From Nocardioides szechwanensis (GTDB taxonomy: Bacteria > Actinomycetota > Actinomycetes > Propionibacteriales > Nocardioidaceae): a stretch of DNA of 63,356 bases. The position numbers were made by a program, and so were the translations under genes. The stretch covers positions 1 through 63,356 of the forward strand of contig NZ_FNIC01000013.1 in the NCBI RefSeq assembly GCF_900103935.1. Reading direction: 5' to 3'. Within the stretch, counting starts at the first letter, position 1, and the number at the start of each line of letters is the position of its first letter. Under the pieces are notes generated by a model, which had not been told where the DNA came from, made no database searches, and worked only from the letters and a program-made list of their open reading frames with translations. Positions 1 through 7,151 of this stretch are shown here, piece by piece.

Positions 1-50
1 CTAGGGCGTGTCTCCAATGTTGAGCGGGCTTCGGGCTTGATGCTGAGCGC

Positions 51-473
51 ATGACGCGGATGGCGGTGCTCAGCGATGCGATGTGGGACCAGATCGAGGC
101 AGTTCTGCCGCCGGTGAAGGGCGCGATGGGCAGGCCGATGCGCGATCATCGCCTGCTCGTCGAAGGCGCGATCTACCGATACCGGACCGGTGTTGCCTGG
201 CGCGATCTTCCTTCGGACTTCGGCCCGTGGCAGACCGTCTGGAAGCGTCACCATCGGTTCTCGACGGACGGCACGTGGGACAAGGTTCTGACTGCGTTGC
301 AGATTCAGGCTGATGCGCGTGGGGAGATCGACTGGCGACTCTCTGTCGACTCGACCTCGGCGCGGGTTCATCAGCACGGCGCGACCGCTGCGAGGTCCCA
401 GGGCGGGCCCAGTTCCCACACAGGGGGCAGGGTCGAATCACAAGGATCGGGCACCTCGCGCAGTCGAGCCTGA
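51..473 (+). CDS. IS5-family transposase, first frame (OrfA, N-terminal half)
   Basis: This 140-residue frame holds the N-terminal part of an IS5/IS427 transposase. It has the helical DUF4096-like start (LSDAMWDQIEAVLPP), the GxPxxDHRxLxEGAIYRYRTGVAWRDLP region, and the first catalytic aspartate in the VDSTSARVHQHG segment near residue 100. After about residue 115 it loses family similarity and stops at 471-473. The conserved sequence continues one frame over in the next entry. A G5 run at 423-427 lies in the overlap where the frame must change. Whether full transposase is made by frameshifting or the element is broken cannot be told from sequence. Confidence 0.85.
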   Translation: MTRMAVLSDAMWDQIEAVLPPVKGAMGRPMRDHRLLVEGAIYRYRTGVAWRDLPSDFGPWQTVWKRHHRFSTDGTWDKVLTALQIQADARGEIDWRLSVDSTSARVHQHGATAARSQGGPSSHTGGRVESQGSGTSRSRA

Positions 474-960
474 GGATCACGCGATCGGACGATCGCGGGG
501 CGGGTTGACGACCAAGACCCACGCCCTGGTTGACGGCAACGGATTGCCGCTGGTTATCGCCCTCACTCCGGGACAGGCCAACGACTCCCCGGCCTTGCCG
601 AAGCTCCTCGCTGAACTCCGCGTTCCCCGAGTCGGACCAGGCCGGCCACGGACTACACCTGCGGCGCTCCGCGCCGACAAGGCCTACTCCGCACGAGGCC
701 ACCGGGCCTACCTGCGCTCGCGGGGAATCGTCGCGGTGATCCCTGAACCTTCTGACCAGATCAGGCACCGTAAGAACAAGGGCTCGCGCGGCGGGCGACC
801 TGTCGCTTTCAACGCCTCGGACTACAAGCAACGCAATGTCGTAGAGCGCGCGTTCAACCACATGAAGAACTGGCGCGGCCTCGCGACGCGCTACGACAAG
901 CACGCAGTGATCTATCGAGGCGGGGTCGTCCTCGCCGCGATCATGCTCTGGCTCGCATGA
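313..960 (+). CDS. IS5-family transposase, second frame (OrfB, DDE C-terminal half)
   Basis: This frame is +1 relative to OrfA and overlaps it by about 160 bp. Its first 55 codons are a shadow of OrfA. From about residue 55 (PEDHAIGRSRGGLTTKTHAL) it is a clear DDE transposase. The second catalytic Asp is in ALRADKAYSARGHR and the Glu is in NVVERAFNHMKNWRGLATRYDK, the YREK-like signature of the family. The stop is 8 bp from the right inverted repeat, the usual arrangement. Expression probably depends on ribosomal frameshifting from OrfA, because no separate ribosome binding site is evident. Confidence 0.85.
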   Translation: MRVGRSTGDSLSTRPRRGFISTARPLRGPRAGPVPTQGAGSNHKDRAPRAVEPEDHAIGRSRGGLTTKTHALVDGNGLPLVIALTPGQANDSPALPKLLAELRVPRVGPGRPRTTPAALRADKAYSARGHRAYLRSRGIVAVIPEPSDQIRHRKNKGSRGGRPVAFNASDYKQRNVVERAFNHMKNWRGLATRYDKHAVIYRGGVVLAAIMLWLA

Positions 961-994
961 CTTCGGAGACGCGCCCTAGCTCAGGCTCCTCGTC

Positions 995-2005
995 TCAGGG
1001 CAGGACGTCTGCGACCACGTCGGCGAACAGCGGCAGCAGGGTCCGCGACCGGGTCGCGGTCAGGTGCTGCTGGTCGAAGAACGTGTAGATGCCGTCGCGG
1101 CGCCCGTAGCACCACGAGTCGTCGCAGATCTCCCCGTTGGGGTCGATGTAGCGGGCGTCGCCACCCAGCGGCCGCATCGCGTCGCGCACCCACGCGTCGG
1201 TCGCGGCCTCCTCCCGCAGCGCGTCCGCGCGCGGCAGCTTGCAGACGTACGGCGCGGCACACGGCGCGGGCTCGGGCACGCTCACCGTCTGCGCGATCAC
1301 GTCGGTGTCGATCCCGGCCCGGCCGAGGGCCCGGAAGGCCTGGGGGGTGAACTCCTCGAAGAAGCCGGCCTGCTGCTGCTCGTACTCGTCGTAGTCGCCC
1401 GGGGTGGCGAGCACGTCGAGGTAGAAGCGCCAGTAGGCGCCGAGCACCACCTTGAGCGGCCGGCCCTCCCGGTCGAGACGCAGGACGTAGTCGAGCGCCG
1501 CGGTGGCGTTCTGCTCGCACTTGGTGCCTTCGCCCAGGGGCAGGCCGAGGTCCATCGGCGGGCAGCTGCCCATGACGAACCCGACCAGGTTGACCGGCAA
1601 CTCGTCGACCGCGAGGCGCAGCACCGGGATGTGCTGCCAGGCGTGCGAGTCGCCCCACAGCACCACGGTGGGCCGGCTCTTCACGAACGCGGTGAGGAAG
1701 CAGGCGCCGGGCAGCTGCGGGATCTTCTCCTCGCGGCTCGCGCACTCCTGGGGCAGGCGCGGGTAGTCCAGCTCCGGCGGGACCGGCGGCAGGGTCATCG
1801 TCGGCGACGGGGTGGGCGGCACGGTTGCCGGGGTGGGGCTCGAGGAGCTGCTCGTGGGCGTGGTCGTGGGGTCGGCGGCACCCTTGGGATCACTGTCGGA
1901 GGCGCCCCCCGAGGAGCACGACGCGAGCGCCACGACCAGCACGGCGGCGAGCGCGACGGCGAGGAGGTGGGCGAGCCGGCTCGACCGGCTCAGGCGAGAA
2001 GACAT
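995..2005 (-). CDS. SGNH-domain lipoprotein (acetylesterase/acyltransferase-like)
   Basis: The 336-residue protein starts with a lipoprotein signal: basic n-region, hydrophobic core and lipobox LASC with Cys30. A Ser/Thr/Pro-rich linker (about 40-75) reaches away from the membrane. The rest is an SGNH fold: VVLWGDSHAWQH supplies the nucleophile Ser120 with Asp119 and His121, and FDQQHLT near residues 310-316 supplies the catalytic Asp-x-x-His. This is the C-terminal domain of acyltransferase-3/SGNH surface modifiers, here free-standing and extracellular. It probably adds or removes O-acyl groups on a cell-wall glycan; the substrate is unknown. It follows the quinone reductase gene by 22 bp, so the two are probably co-transcribed. 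Confidence 0.8.
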   Translation of the reverse strand: MSSRLSRSSRLAHLLAVALAAVLVVALASCSSGGASDSDPKGAADPTTTPTSSSSSPTPATVPPTPSPTMTLPPVPPELDYPRLPQECASREEKIPQLPGACFLTAFVKSRPTVVLWGDSHAWQHIPVLRLAVDELPVNLVGFVMGSCPPMDLGLPLGEGTKCEQNATAALDYVLRLDREGRPLKVVLGAYWRFYLDVLATPGDYDEYEQQQAGFFEEFTPQAFRALGRAGIDTDVIAQTVSVPEPAPCAAPYVCKLPRADALREEAATDAWVRDAMRPLGGDARYIDPNGEICDDSWCYGRRDGIYTFFDQQHLTATRSRTLLPLFADVVADVLP

Positions 2006-2027
2006 GGGCGAATCGTGCCGTACTGCG

Positions 2028-3422
2028 TCAGACGCGGTGCAGGCGCCTGGCGGCCTCGGCGACGGACCCGCTCATCGACGGGTAGACGGTGAACGCCTGA
2101 GCGAGCTGGTCGGCGGTCAGCGACTCCGCCACGGCGATGGACACCGGGTGGATGAGCTCGCTGGCCCGGGGACCGACGATGACGCCACCGACGACGATGC
2201 CGGTGCCGGGCCGGCAGAACAGCTTGACGAAGCCGTCGTGGACGCCCTGCATCTTGGCCCGGGCGTTGCCCGAGAGGGGCAGCATCACGGCCTCCGCCTG
2301 GATCTCGCCGGCGTCGACGGCCTGCTGGCTCCAGCCCACGGTGGCGATCTCCGGGGCGGTGAAGACGTTGGAGGAGACCTTCTTGAGGTCGAGGGGGTGC
2401 ACGGTGTCGCCGAGGAAGTGCCACATCGCGATCCGGCCCTGCATGGCCGCGACCGAGGCGAGCATGAGTACGCCGGTGCAGTCACCCGCCGCGTAGACCC
2501 CGCGGGCCGACGTACGCGAGACGCGGTCGACGTTGACGAAGCCGCCGTCCTTGAGGATCACGCCGGCCTCCTCGAGGCCGAGGTCGGTCGTGTTGGGCAC
2601 CGAGCCGAGCGCCAAGATGCAGTGGGAGCCCTGGATGCTGCGGCCGTCGGTGAGGGTCACGGTGACGACGTCGCCGTCGCGGGTGACCGACTCCATGCGC
2701 GACTCGGACAGCAGCTTCATGCCGCGGCGCCGGGAGACCTCCTCGAGGACGTGCGAGGCGTCGGCGTCCTCGCCGGGCAGCACGCGGTCGCGCGACGACA
2801 CCAGCGTCACGGAGATGCCGAGGGCGAGGTAGGCGCTGGCGAACTCGGCACCGGTCACCCCGGAGCCCACGACGATCAGCTCGGTCGGCATCTCGGTCAG
2901 GTCGTAGACCTGTTCCCAGGTGAGGATCCGCTCCCCGTCGGGCTGTGCGGTAGGCAGGACGCGCGGCGCGGCGCCGGTCGCGACCAGGATCGCGTCGGCC
3001 TCGAGCGTCTGGGCGCCGACGACGACCCGGTTGGGCCCGTCGAGGCGGCCGCGGCCCTGGATCACCTCGACACCCTCCTTGGCCAGGCGGCGGGCGATGT
3101 CGGCGGACTGGTCGGCCGCGAGCTGCATGACCCGCTCGTTGACCCGCGCCAGGTCGACCGAGATCGCGGCCGCGGGGTCGCCCTCGTGGTCGTGGAAGTT
3201 GACGCCCAGCTCCGCGGCGCCCGCGACGTCGGTCATCACCTCGGCGGTGGCGATCAGGGTCTTGCTCGGCACGCAGTCGGTGAGGACCGCCGACCCGCCG
3301 AGGCCGTCGGTGTCGACGACCGTGACCTGGGCGCCGAGCTGGGCGGCCACCAGGGCGGACTCGTAGCCACCGGGGCCGCCCCCGATGATGACGACCTTGT
3401 TGGACTCTGGTCCGCCGCTCAT
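2028..3422 (-). CDS. lpdA: NAD(P)H-quinone dehydrogenase, LpdA-type flavoprotein disulfide reductase homologue
   Basis: The 464-residue protein has the FAD/NAD(P) two-dinucleotide fold: GGGPGGYESA near residue 14, a second GSGVTGAEFA motif, and the FAD-binding GVYAAGDCTG. It lacks the redox disulfide of true lipoamide dehydrogenases: the usual CxxxxC site reads with Ala45 and only Cys50 (TDCVPSK). The C-terminal His-Glu dyad is replaced by Tyr447 and Gly452 (YPSMSG). M. tuberculosis LpdA (Rv3303c) shows similar losses and works as an NAD(P)H:quinone reductase, so that role is inferred. An AAAGGAA ribosome binding site precedes the ATG. It lies next to a genuine Lpd gene, which makes the contrast clear. 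Confidence 0.85.
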   Translation of the reverse strand: MSGGPESNKVVIIGGGPGGYESALVAAQLGAQVTVVDTDGLGGSAVLTDCVPSKTLIATAEVMTDVAGAAELGVNFHDHEGDPAAAISVDLARVNERVMQLAADQSADIARRLAKEGVEVIQGRGRLDGPNRVVVGAQTLEADAILVATGAAPRVLPTAQPDGERILTWEQVYDLTEMPTELIVVGSGVTGAEFASAYLALGISVTLVSSRDRVLPGEDADASHVLEEVSRRRGMKLLSESRMESVTRDGDVVTVTLTDGRSIQGSHCILALGSVPNTTDLGLEEAGVILKDGGFVNVDRVSRTSARGVYAAGDCTGVLMLASVAAMQGRIAMWHFLGDTVHPLDLKKVSSNVFTAPEIATVGWSQQAVDAGEIQAEAVMLPLSGNARAKMQGVHDGFVKLFCRPGTGIVVGGVIVGPRASELIHPVSIAVAESLTADQLAQAFTVYPSMSGSVAEAARRLHRV

Positions 3423-3510
3423 CTTGAGGTTCCTTTCATCTCACTGGGTCTCGTCACACCGGTCGCGACTTCGTCCCTCAGTTGCGCGGCTGCTCGACCT
3501 GGCCGGGACT

Positions 3511-3543
3511 CTTCTCGACCGCGACTTCGTCGCGGGCGAGAAG
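3511..3543 (-). terminator. Hairpin between lpd and lpdA
   Basis: Arms 3511-3525 and 3529-3543 pair over 15 bp with one mismatch around a TTC loop, 5 bp beyond the lpd stop. No strong T-run follows, so this could be a terminator or an mRNA-stabilising hairpin. The remainder of the 126-bp gap has no gene. Confidence 0.5.
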
Positions 3544-3548
3544 CCGGC

Positions 3549-4952
3549 TCAAAAGTTGATCATGTGGCCGGCGATGCCGTGGATGGCTTCCTTCACGGAC
3601 TCACCGAGCGTCGGGTGGGCGAAGATGTTGCGGGCCACCTCGTCGGCGGTGAGGTCCCAGGTCTGGGCCAGGGTCAGCACCGGCAGCAGCTCGGTCACGT
3701 CGGGGCCGATCAGGTGGCCGCCGATGATCTCGTTGTGCTCGGCGTCGGCGACGATCTTGACGAAGCCGGCGGTGTCGCCGAGGCCCTGCGCCTTGCCGTT
3801 GGCCGAGAACGGGAACGTCGCCGTCTTGACGTCGTACCCCTTCTCCTGGGCCTGGGCCTCGGAGTAGCCGAACGACGCGATCTGCGGCTGGCAGTAGGTC
3901 GCCCGCGGGATCATGTCGAAGTTGATCTCCTGCGTCTCGGCGTCGGCGATCGTCTCGGCCGCGACGATGCCCATCGCCTCGGCGGCGTGGGCCAGCATCA
4001 TCTTGCCGGTGACGTCGCCGATGGCGTAGACGCCGTCGACGTTGGTGCGGCCGCGTGCGTCGACCGCAATCGCGCCGCGCTCGGTGAGCTCGACCCCGGC
4101 CGCGTCCAGGCCGTAGCCCTCGACGCGGGGCGCGAAGCCGATGGCCTGGAGCACCTTGTCGGTCTCGAGGACCTCGGTGTTGCCGTCCTTGGAGACGGTG
4201 ACCTTGACCTTGTCGCCGGAGTCGTCGATGCCCTCGACCTTGGTGCCGAGCAGCACCTTCACGCCGAGCTTCTTGTAGTGCTTCGCGAGCTCCTTGGACA
4301 CGTCGGCGTCCTCGGTCGGCACCATCCGGTCGAGGAACTCCACGATCGTCACGTCGACGCCGAAGTTCTTCATCACGTAGGCGAACTCGACGCCGATCGC
4401 GCCGGAGCCGGCGATCACGATCGAGCCGGGAAGGTTCTCGTCGAGGATCTGCTCCTCGTAGGTCACGACCCGCTCGCTGAGCTCGGTGCCGGGCACGAGA
4501 CGGGTCTTGGCGCCGGTCGCGATGATCAGGTTGTCGCAGGTGTACGCCCCAACATCGACAGTGTTGCCGTCCACTGTCTTTTTCACGTCCACCGCCTTCG
4601 GGCCGGTGAGCGTGCCCCAGCCGTCGATCTCGGTGATCTTGTTCTTCTTCATCAGGAAGTGGACGCCCTTGACGATGCCGGCGCTCACCTGGCGCGACCG
4701 CTTGTGGGTCGGCCCGTAGGACATCGTCGCGTCGCCCTCGATGCCGAACTTGTCCTTCTCGTGCGTGAGCACGTGGGCGAGCTCGGCGTTCTTCAGCAGC
4801 GCCTTGGAGGGGATGCAGCCGACGTTGAGACAGACACCTCCCCAGTACTTCTCCTCGATGACCGCCACGGACTTGCCGAGCTGGGCCGCGCGGATGGCGG
4901 CGACGTAGCCACCGGGGCCCGCGCCGAGGACGAGAACGTCGAAGTGAGTCAC
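3549..4952 (-). CDS. lpd: Dihydrolipoyl dehydrogenase (E3)
   Basis: A 467-residue, full-length lipoamide dehydrogenase, the FAD enzyme that reoxidises dihydrolipoamide in pyruvate and 2-oxoglutarate dehydrogenase complexes. GAGPGGYVAA near residue 10 binds FAD. The redox disulfide is Cys41-Cys46 in CLNVGCIPSK. GSGAIGVEFA binds NAD, and the catalytic His446/Glu451 pair is intact in AHPTLGE. The GTG start is chosen because TACTCT (4964-4959, minus strand) lies exactly 6 nt upstream, the geometry of a leaderless actinobacterial promoter, with no room for a leader. It is divergent from the cyclotransferase-like gene 37 bp away. Confidence 0.95.
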   Translation of the reverse strand: MTHFDVLVLGAGPGGYVAAIRAAQLGKSVAVIEEKYWGGVCLNVGCIPSKALLKNAELAHVLTHEKDKFGIEGDATMSYGPTHKRSRQVSAGIVKGVHFLMKKNKITEIDGWGTLTGPKAVDVKKTVDGNTVDVGAYTCDNLIIATGAKTRLVPGTELSERVVTYEEQILDENLPGSIVIAGSGAIGVEFAYVMKNFGVDVTIVEFLDRMVPTEDADVSKELAKHYKKLGVKVLLGTKVEGIDDSGDKVKVTVSKDGNTEVLETDKVLQAIGFAPRVEGYGLDAAGVELTERGAIAVDARGRTNVDGVYAIGDVTGKMMLAHAAEAMGIVAAETIADAETQEINFDMIPRATYCQPQIASFGYSEAQAQEKGYDVKTATFPFSANGKAQGLGDTAGFVKIVADAEHNEIIGGHLIGPDVTELLPVLTLAQTWDLTADEVARNIFAHPTLGESVKEAIHGIAGHMINF

Positions 4953-4958
4953 CCCGCC

Positions 4959-4983
4959 AGAGTAGTGCGGCGGCAGTTAACCT
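4959..4983. promoter_or_regulatory. Back-to-back leaderless -10 elements for lpd and the GGCT-like gene
   Basis: The 37-bp divergent gap holds TACTCT on the minus strand (4964-4959, 6 nt before the lpd GTG) and TAACCT on the plus strand (4978-4983, 6 nt before the GTG at 4990). Both fit TANNNT-N6-start. The -35 region of each would have to lie inside or across the other promoter. Inferred from spacing only. Confidence 0.5.
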
Positions 4984-4989
4984 TCAGCC

Positions 4990-5442
4990 GTGACCCTGTA
5001 CGCCGCCTACGGGACCAACCTGGACCCAGCACGCATGGGCGAGCGCTGCCCCCACTCCCCCATGCACACCACCGGCTGGCTCCAGGGCTGGCGGCTGACC
5101 TTCGGTGGCGAGGAGCACGGTTGGGACGGCTCCCTCTCCACGATCGTCGAGGACCCGATCGAGCAGGTCTTCGTCGCCGTCTACGACGTCACCGACCCCG
5201 ACGAGTCCGAACTCGACGGCTGGGAGGCCGCCGACAGCGGCCTCTACCGCAAGACCAAGGTCCGGGTCTCCACCATGACCGGCGAGCTGACGGTCTGGAC
5301 CTACGTGCTCGACGCCTACGAGGGCGGCCTGCCCTCCGCCTCCTACCTCGGCGTCCTCGCCTCCGCCGCCGAGTCCGCCGGCGCCCCCGACGACTACGTC
5401 GCCGCCATCCGCCGGCGCCCCTGTCGGTCCACCGGCCTCTGA
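4990..5442 (+). CDS. Gamma-glutamylcyclotransferase-like (AIG2/GGCT fold) protein
   Basis: The 150-residue protein begins with LYAAYGTNLDPARM, the YGSNL substrate-loop signature of the GGCT fold. A later LDGWEA segment carries a Glu (about residue 79) in the place of the catalytic acid, followed by YRKTKVRV, which suits the beta-barrel. Family members release 5-oxoproline from gamma-glutamyl peptides or amines, but substrates vary and the assignment here is to fold level only. The GTG start is supported by TAACCT six bases upstream. Its partner across the divergent promoter is lpd. Confidence 0.7.
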   Translation: MTLYAAYGTNLDPARMGERCPHSPMHTTGWLQGWRLTFGGEEHGWDGSLSTIVEDPIEQVFVAVYDVTDPDESELDGWEAADSGLYRKTKVRVSTMTGELTVWTYVLDAYEGGLPSASYLGVLASAAESAGAPDDYVAAIRRRPCRSTGL

Positions 5443-5456
5443 GCCTTCCTTTCGAC

Positions 5457-5614
5457 GGTGGTTGAGGTGCGAGGAGCGTCAGCGACGAGCCTCGAAGCCA
5501 CCCCTGTCTGCGGGTGACTGGGGCCCGCTCGCTTAACGAACCGGGCCTCGCCGTCAAGGAGCGCAGACAGGGTCGTGTGCCTCACCGAGCGCGGGAGCGC
5601 ACTCTCAGGCACAC
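5457..5614. repeat. Cluster of three REP-like palindromes
   Basis: The 219-bp gap between the GGCT-like gene and pnp holds three consecutive hairpins. Hairpin 1 is 5457-5502 (GGTGG...CCACC, imperfect). Hairpin 2 is 5503-5571 with 10-bp perfect arms CCTGTCTGCG/CGCAGACAGG and an inner GGCCCG/CGGGCC. Hairpin 3 is 5575-5614 with arms GTGTGCCT/AGGCACAC. Each loop carries a GGAGCG-like core. No coding potential is convincing here. Confidence 0.6.
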
Positions 5615-5649
5615 AACCCACCAAACCGAGCCGCAGAAGAGCCACGCCT

Positions 5650-5655
5650 TAGAGT
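5650..5655 (+). promoter_or_regulatory. Leaderless -10 (TAGAGT) of pnp
   Basis: TAGAGT is followed by exactly 6 nt and then the GTG start at 5662, with no ribosome binding site between them. This fits a leaderless transcript and fixes the start codon. No convincing -35 was recognised. Confidence 0.5.
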
Positions 5656-5661
5656 GCTGCC

Positions 5662-6486
5662 GTGACTCCGACGACGCCTGAAGACCCCACCGACCGCTCG
5701 CCGTACGACCTGGCGGGCGAGGCGGCCACCAAGCTCGCCGAGCTCACCGGCGTCGCCCAGCACGACGTGGCCCTGGTGCTCGGGTCGGGCTGGCTGCCGG
5801 CGGTCGACGCGCTCGGCGAGGCGACGGCCGAGATCAACACGACCGACCTGCCCGGGTTCTCGGCGGCCGCGGTGGCCGGACACTCGGGCAAGATCCGCTC
5901 GATCCGGGCCGGCGAGCGCAACCTGCTCGTCTTCCTGAGCCGCACCCACTACTACGAGGGCAAGGGCGTCGCGGCGGTCGTGCACGGGGTGCGTACGGCG
6001 GCGGCCGCGGGCTGCAGGACGATCGTGCTGACCAACGGCTGCGGCGGTCTCAAGGAGACGTGGACGCCGGGCACCCCGGTGCTGATCAGCGACCACGTCA
6101 ACCTCACCGGCCGCTCCCCCATCGTCGGCGCCAACTTCGTCGACCTCACCGACCTCTACTCCTCGCGGCTGCGCGCGATGTGCCGCGAGGTCGACGCCAG
6201 CCTCGACGAGGGCGTCTACGTCCAGTTCCCCGGCCCCCACTACGAGACCCCGGCCGAGATCGCCATGGTGCGCGCGATCGGTGGGCACCTCGTCGGCATG
6301 AGTACGACGCTCGAGGCGATCGCGGCCCGCGAGGCGGGCATGGAGGTGCTCGGGATCAGCCTGGTCACCAACCTGGCGGCCGGCATCACCGGCGAGCCGC
6401 TCAACCACGAGGAGGTCCTCGAGGCCGGCCGCGAGGCCGCGTCCCGGATGGGCGAGCTCCTGGGCCGGATCGTCCCGAGGATCTGA
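5662..6486 (+). CDS. Purine nucleoside phosphorylase (trimeric PNP)
   Basis: The 274-residue enzyme phosphorolyses purine (deoxy)nucleosides to base plus (deoxy)ribose-1-phosphate. LVLGSGWLPAVD and AGHSG form the phosphate site, RTHYYEGKG carries the conserved His, and VYVQFPGPHYETPAEI plus GMSTTLEAIAAREAGM are the purine-site signatures of the low-molecular-mass trimeric class (mammalian/Mtb DeoD type). The stop overlaps the ATG of the TetR gene (TGATG), so the two are translationally coupled. The Mtb orthologue deoD (Rv3307) sits in the same neighbourhood of lpdA, amidohydrolases and pmmB. Confidence 0.92.
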   Translation: MTPTTPEDPTDRSPYDLAGEAATKLAELTGVAQHDVALVLGSGWLPAVDALGEATAEINTTDLPGFSAAAVAGHSGKIRSIRAGERNLLVFLSRTHYYEGKGVAAVVHGVRTAAAAGCRTIVLTNGCGGLKETWTPGTPVLISDHVNLTGRSPIVGANFVDLTDLYSSRLRAMCREVDASLDEGVYVQFPGPHYETPAEIAMVRAIGGHLVGMSTTLEAIAAREAGMEVLGISLVTNLAAGITGEPLNHEEVLEAGREAASRMGELLGRIVPRI

Positions 6487-7151
6487 TGCCCGGGAGCGCC
6501 GGCGGCGAGGAGACCCGCCAACGGCTGGTGGACGCCGCGGCCCGCGCGTTCGCCGAGAACGGCGTCCAGACGGCGTCGCTGCTGGAGGTCACCCGCCAGG
6601 CGGGCCAGCGCAACCGCGGTGCCGTGCACTACCACTTCGGCACCCGCGAGGGGCTGCTCGCGGCGGTGCTCGAGGAGCAGGTGGAGTTCCTCGCCCAGCG
6701 CGAGCGCGAGCTCCTCGCGGCCGCCCGAGGCCGTCCCGGCGACCTGGCCTCCGCGGTCGAGGCGTTCGTACGGCCGTCGGTCGAGCTGGCCGACCAGGGG
6801 TGGAAGGGCCGTTGCTACCTGATGATCCTGTGCGAGCTGGTCGAGGACGACCCCGACGCCACGCACCCCGACGTCCGCGACGCGCTCGAGCGGTCGGGCG
6901 GCTACGAGGCCTTCGAGCTGTTCGAGGAGCGGATGCCGGCGATGCCGGACCACCTGCGCGCCGAGCGGATGTCGCTGGCCACCTCGTTCATCCTGCGCGC
7001 CAGCGCCGACCGAGCGCGCGCGGCGGAGCGGGACGCCCCGAGCCGGCCGCAGCTGCCGGCCGAGGAGTTCATCACCAACCTGGTGTCGATGGCGGTGGGC
7101 ATGGTCTCCGCCCCGGTGCCCGGGGCGGAGACCACCAGCGCTAGCGGGTGA
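6486..7151 (+). CDS. TetR/AcrR-family transcriptional regulator
   Basis: 221 residues. Residues about 8-55 form a TetR helix-turn-helix: ETRQRLVDAAARAFAENG, then TASLLEVTRQAGQRNRGAVHYHFGTREGLLAAV, with the typical YHFGxxxxL end. The C-terminal ligand domain is unassigned. The ATG overlaps the stop of pnp, suggesting co-transcription. The last 11 bp overlap the convergent htaA gene. Its target could be pnp, the heme locus or something elsewhere; no palindromic operator was identified for it. Confidence 0.88.
   Translation: MPGSAGGEETRQRLVDAAARAFAENGVQTASLLEVTRQAGQRNRGAVHYHFGTREGLLAAVLEEQVEFLAQRERELLAAARGRPGDLASAVEAFVRPSVELADQGWKGRCYLMILCELVEDDPDATHPDVRDALERSGGYEAFELFEERMPAMPDHLRAERMSLATSFILRASADRARAAERDAPSRPQLPAEEFITNLVSMAVGMVSAPVPGAETTSASG

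Larger units (their letters stand above)
1..979 (+). mobile_element. IS5-family (IS427-like) insertion sequence
   Basis: An element of about 1 kb carries two overlapping transposase frames and near-identical terminal inverted repeats. The left end (4-15, GGGCGTGTCTCC) matches the reverse complement of the right end (965-976) at 11 of 12 bases. Both ends are flanked by TA (2-3 and 977-978) within CTAG, consistent with the short TA-type target duplication of IS5/IS427 elements. The window begins at the left end, so the outer flank is not visible. Confidence 0.88.

Noticed and set aside
3422..3548. Repeated CGCGACTTCGTC motifs in the lpd-lpdA gap as a mobile repeat
   Set aside because: One copy belongs to the hairpin already listed and the other is a partial match; no evidence of mobility.
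1812..5465. A 1217-codon open frame on the plus strand
   Set aside because: It is antisense to the lpdA and lpd genes and consists of low-complexity Val/Gly/Asp/Arg sequence without any domain.
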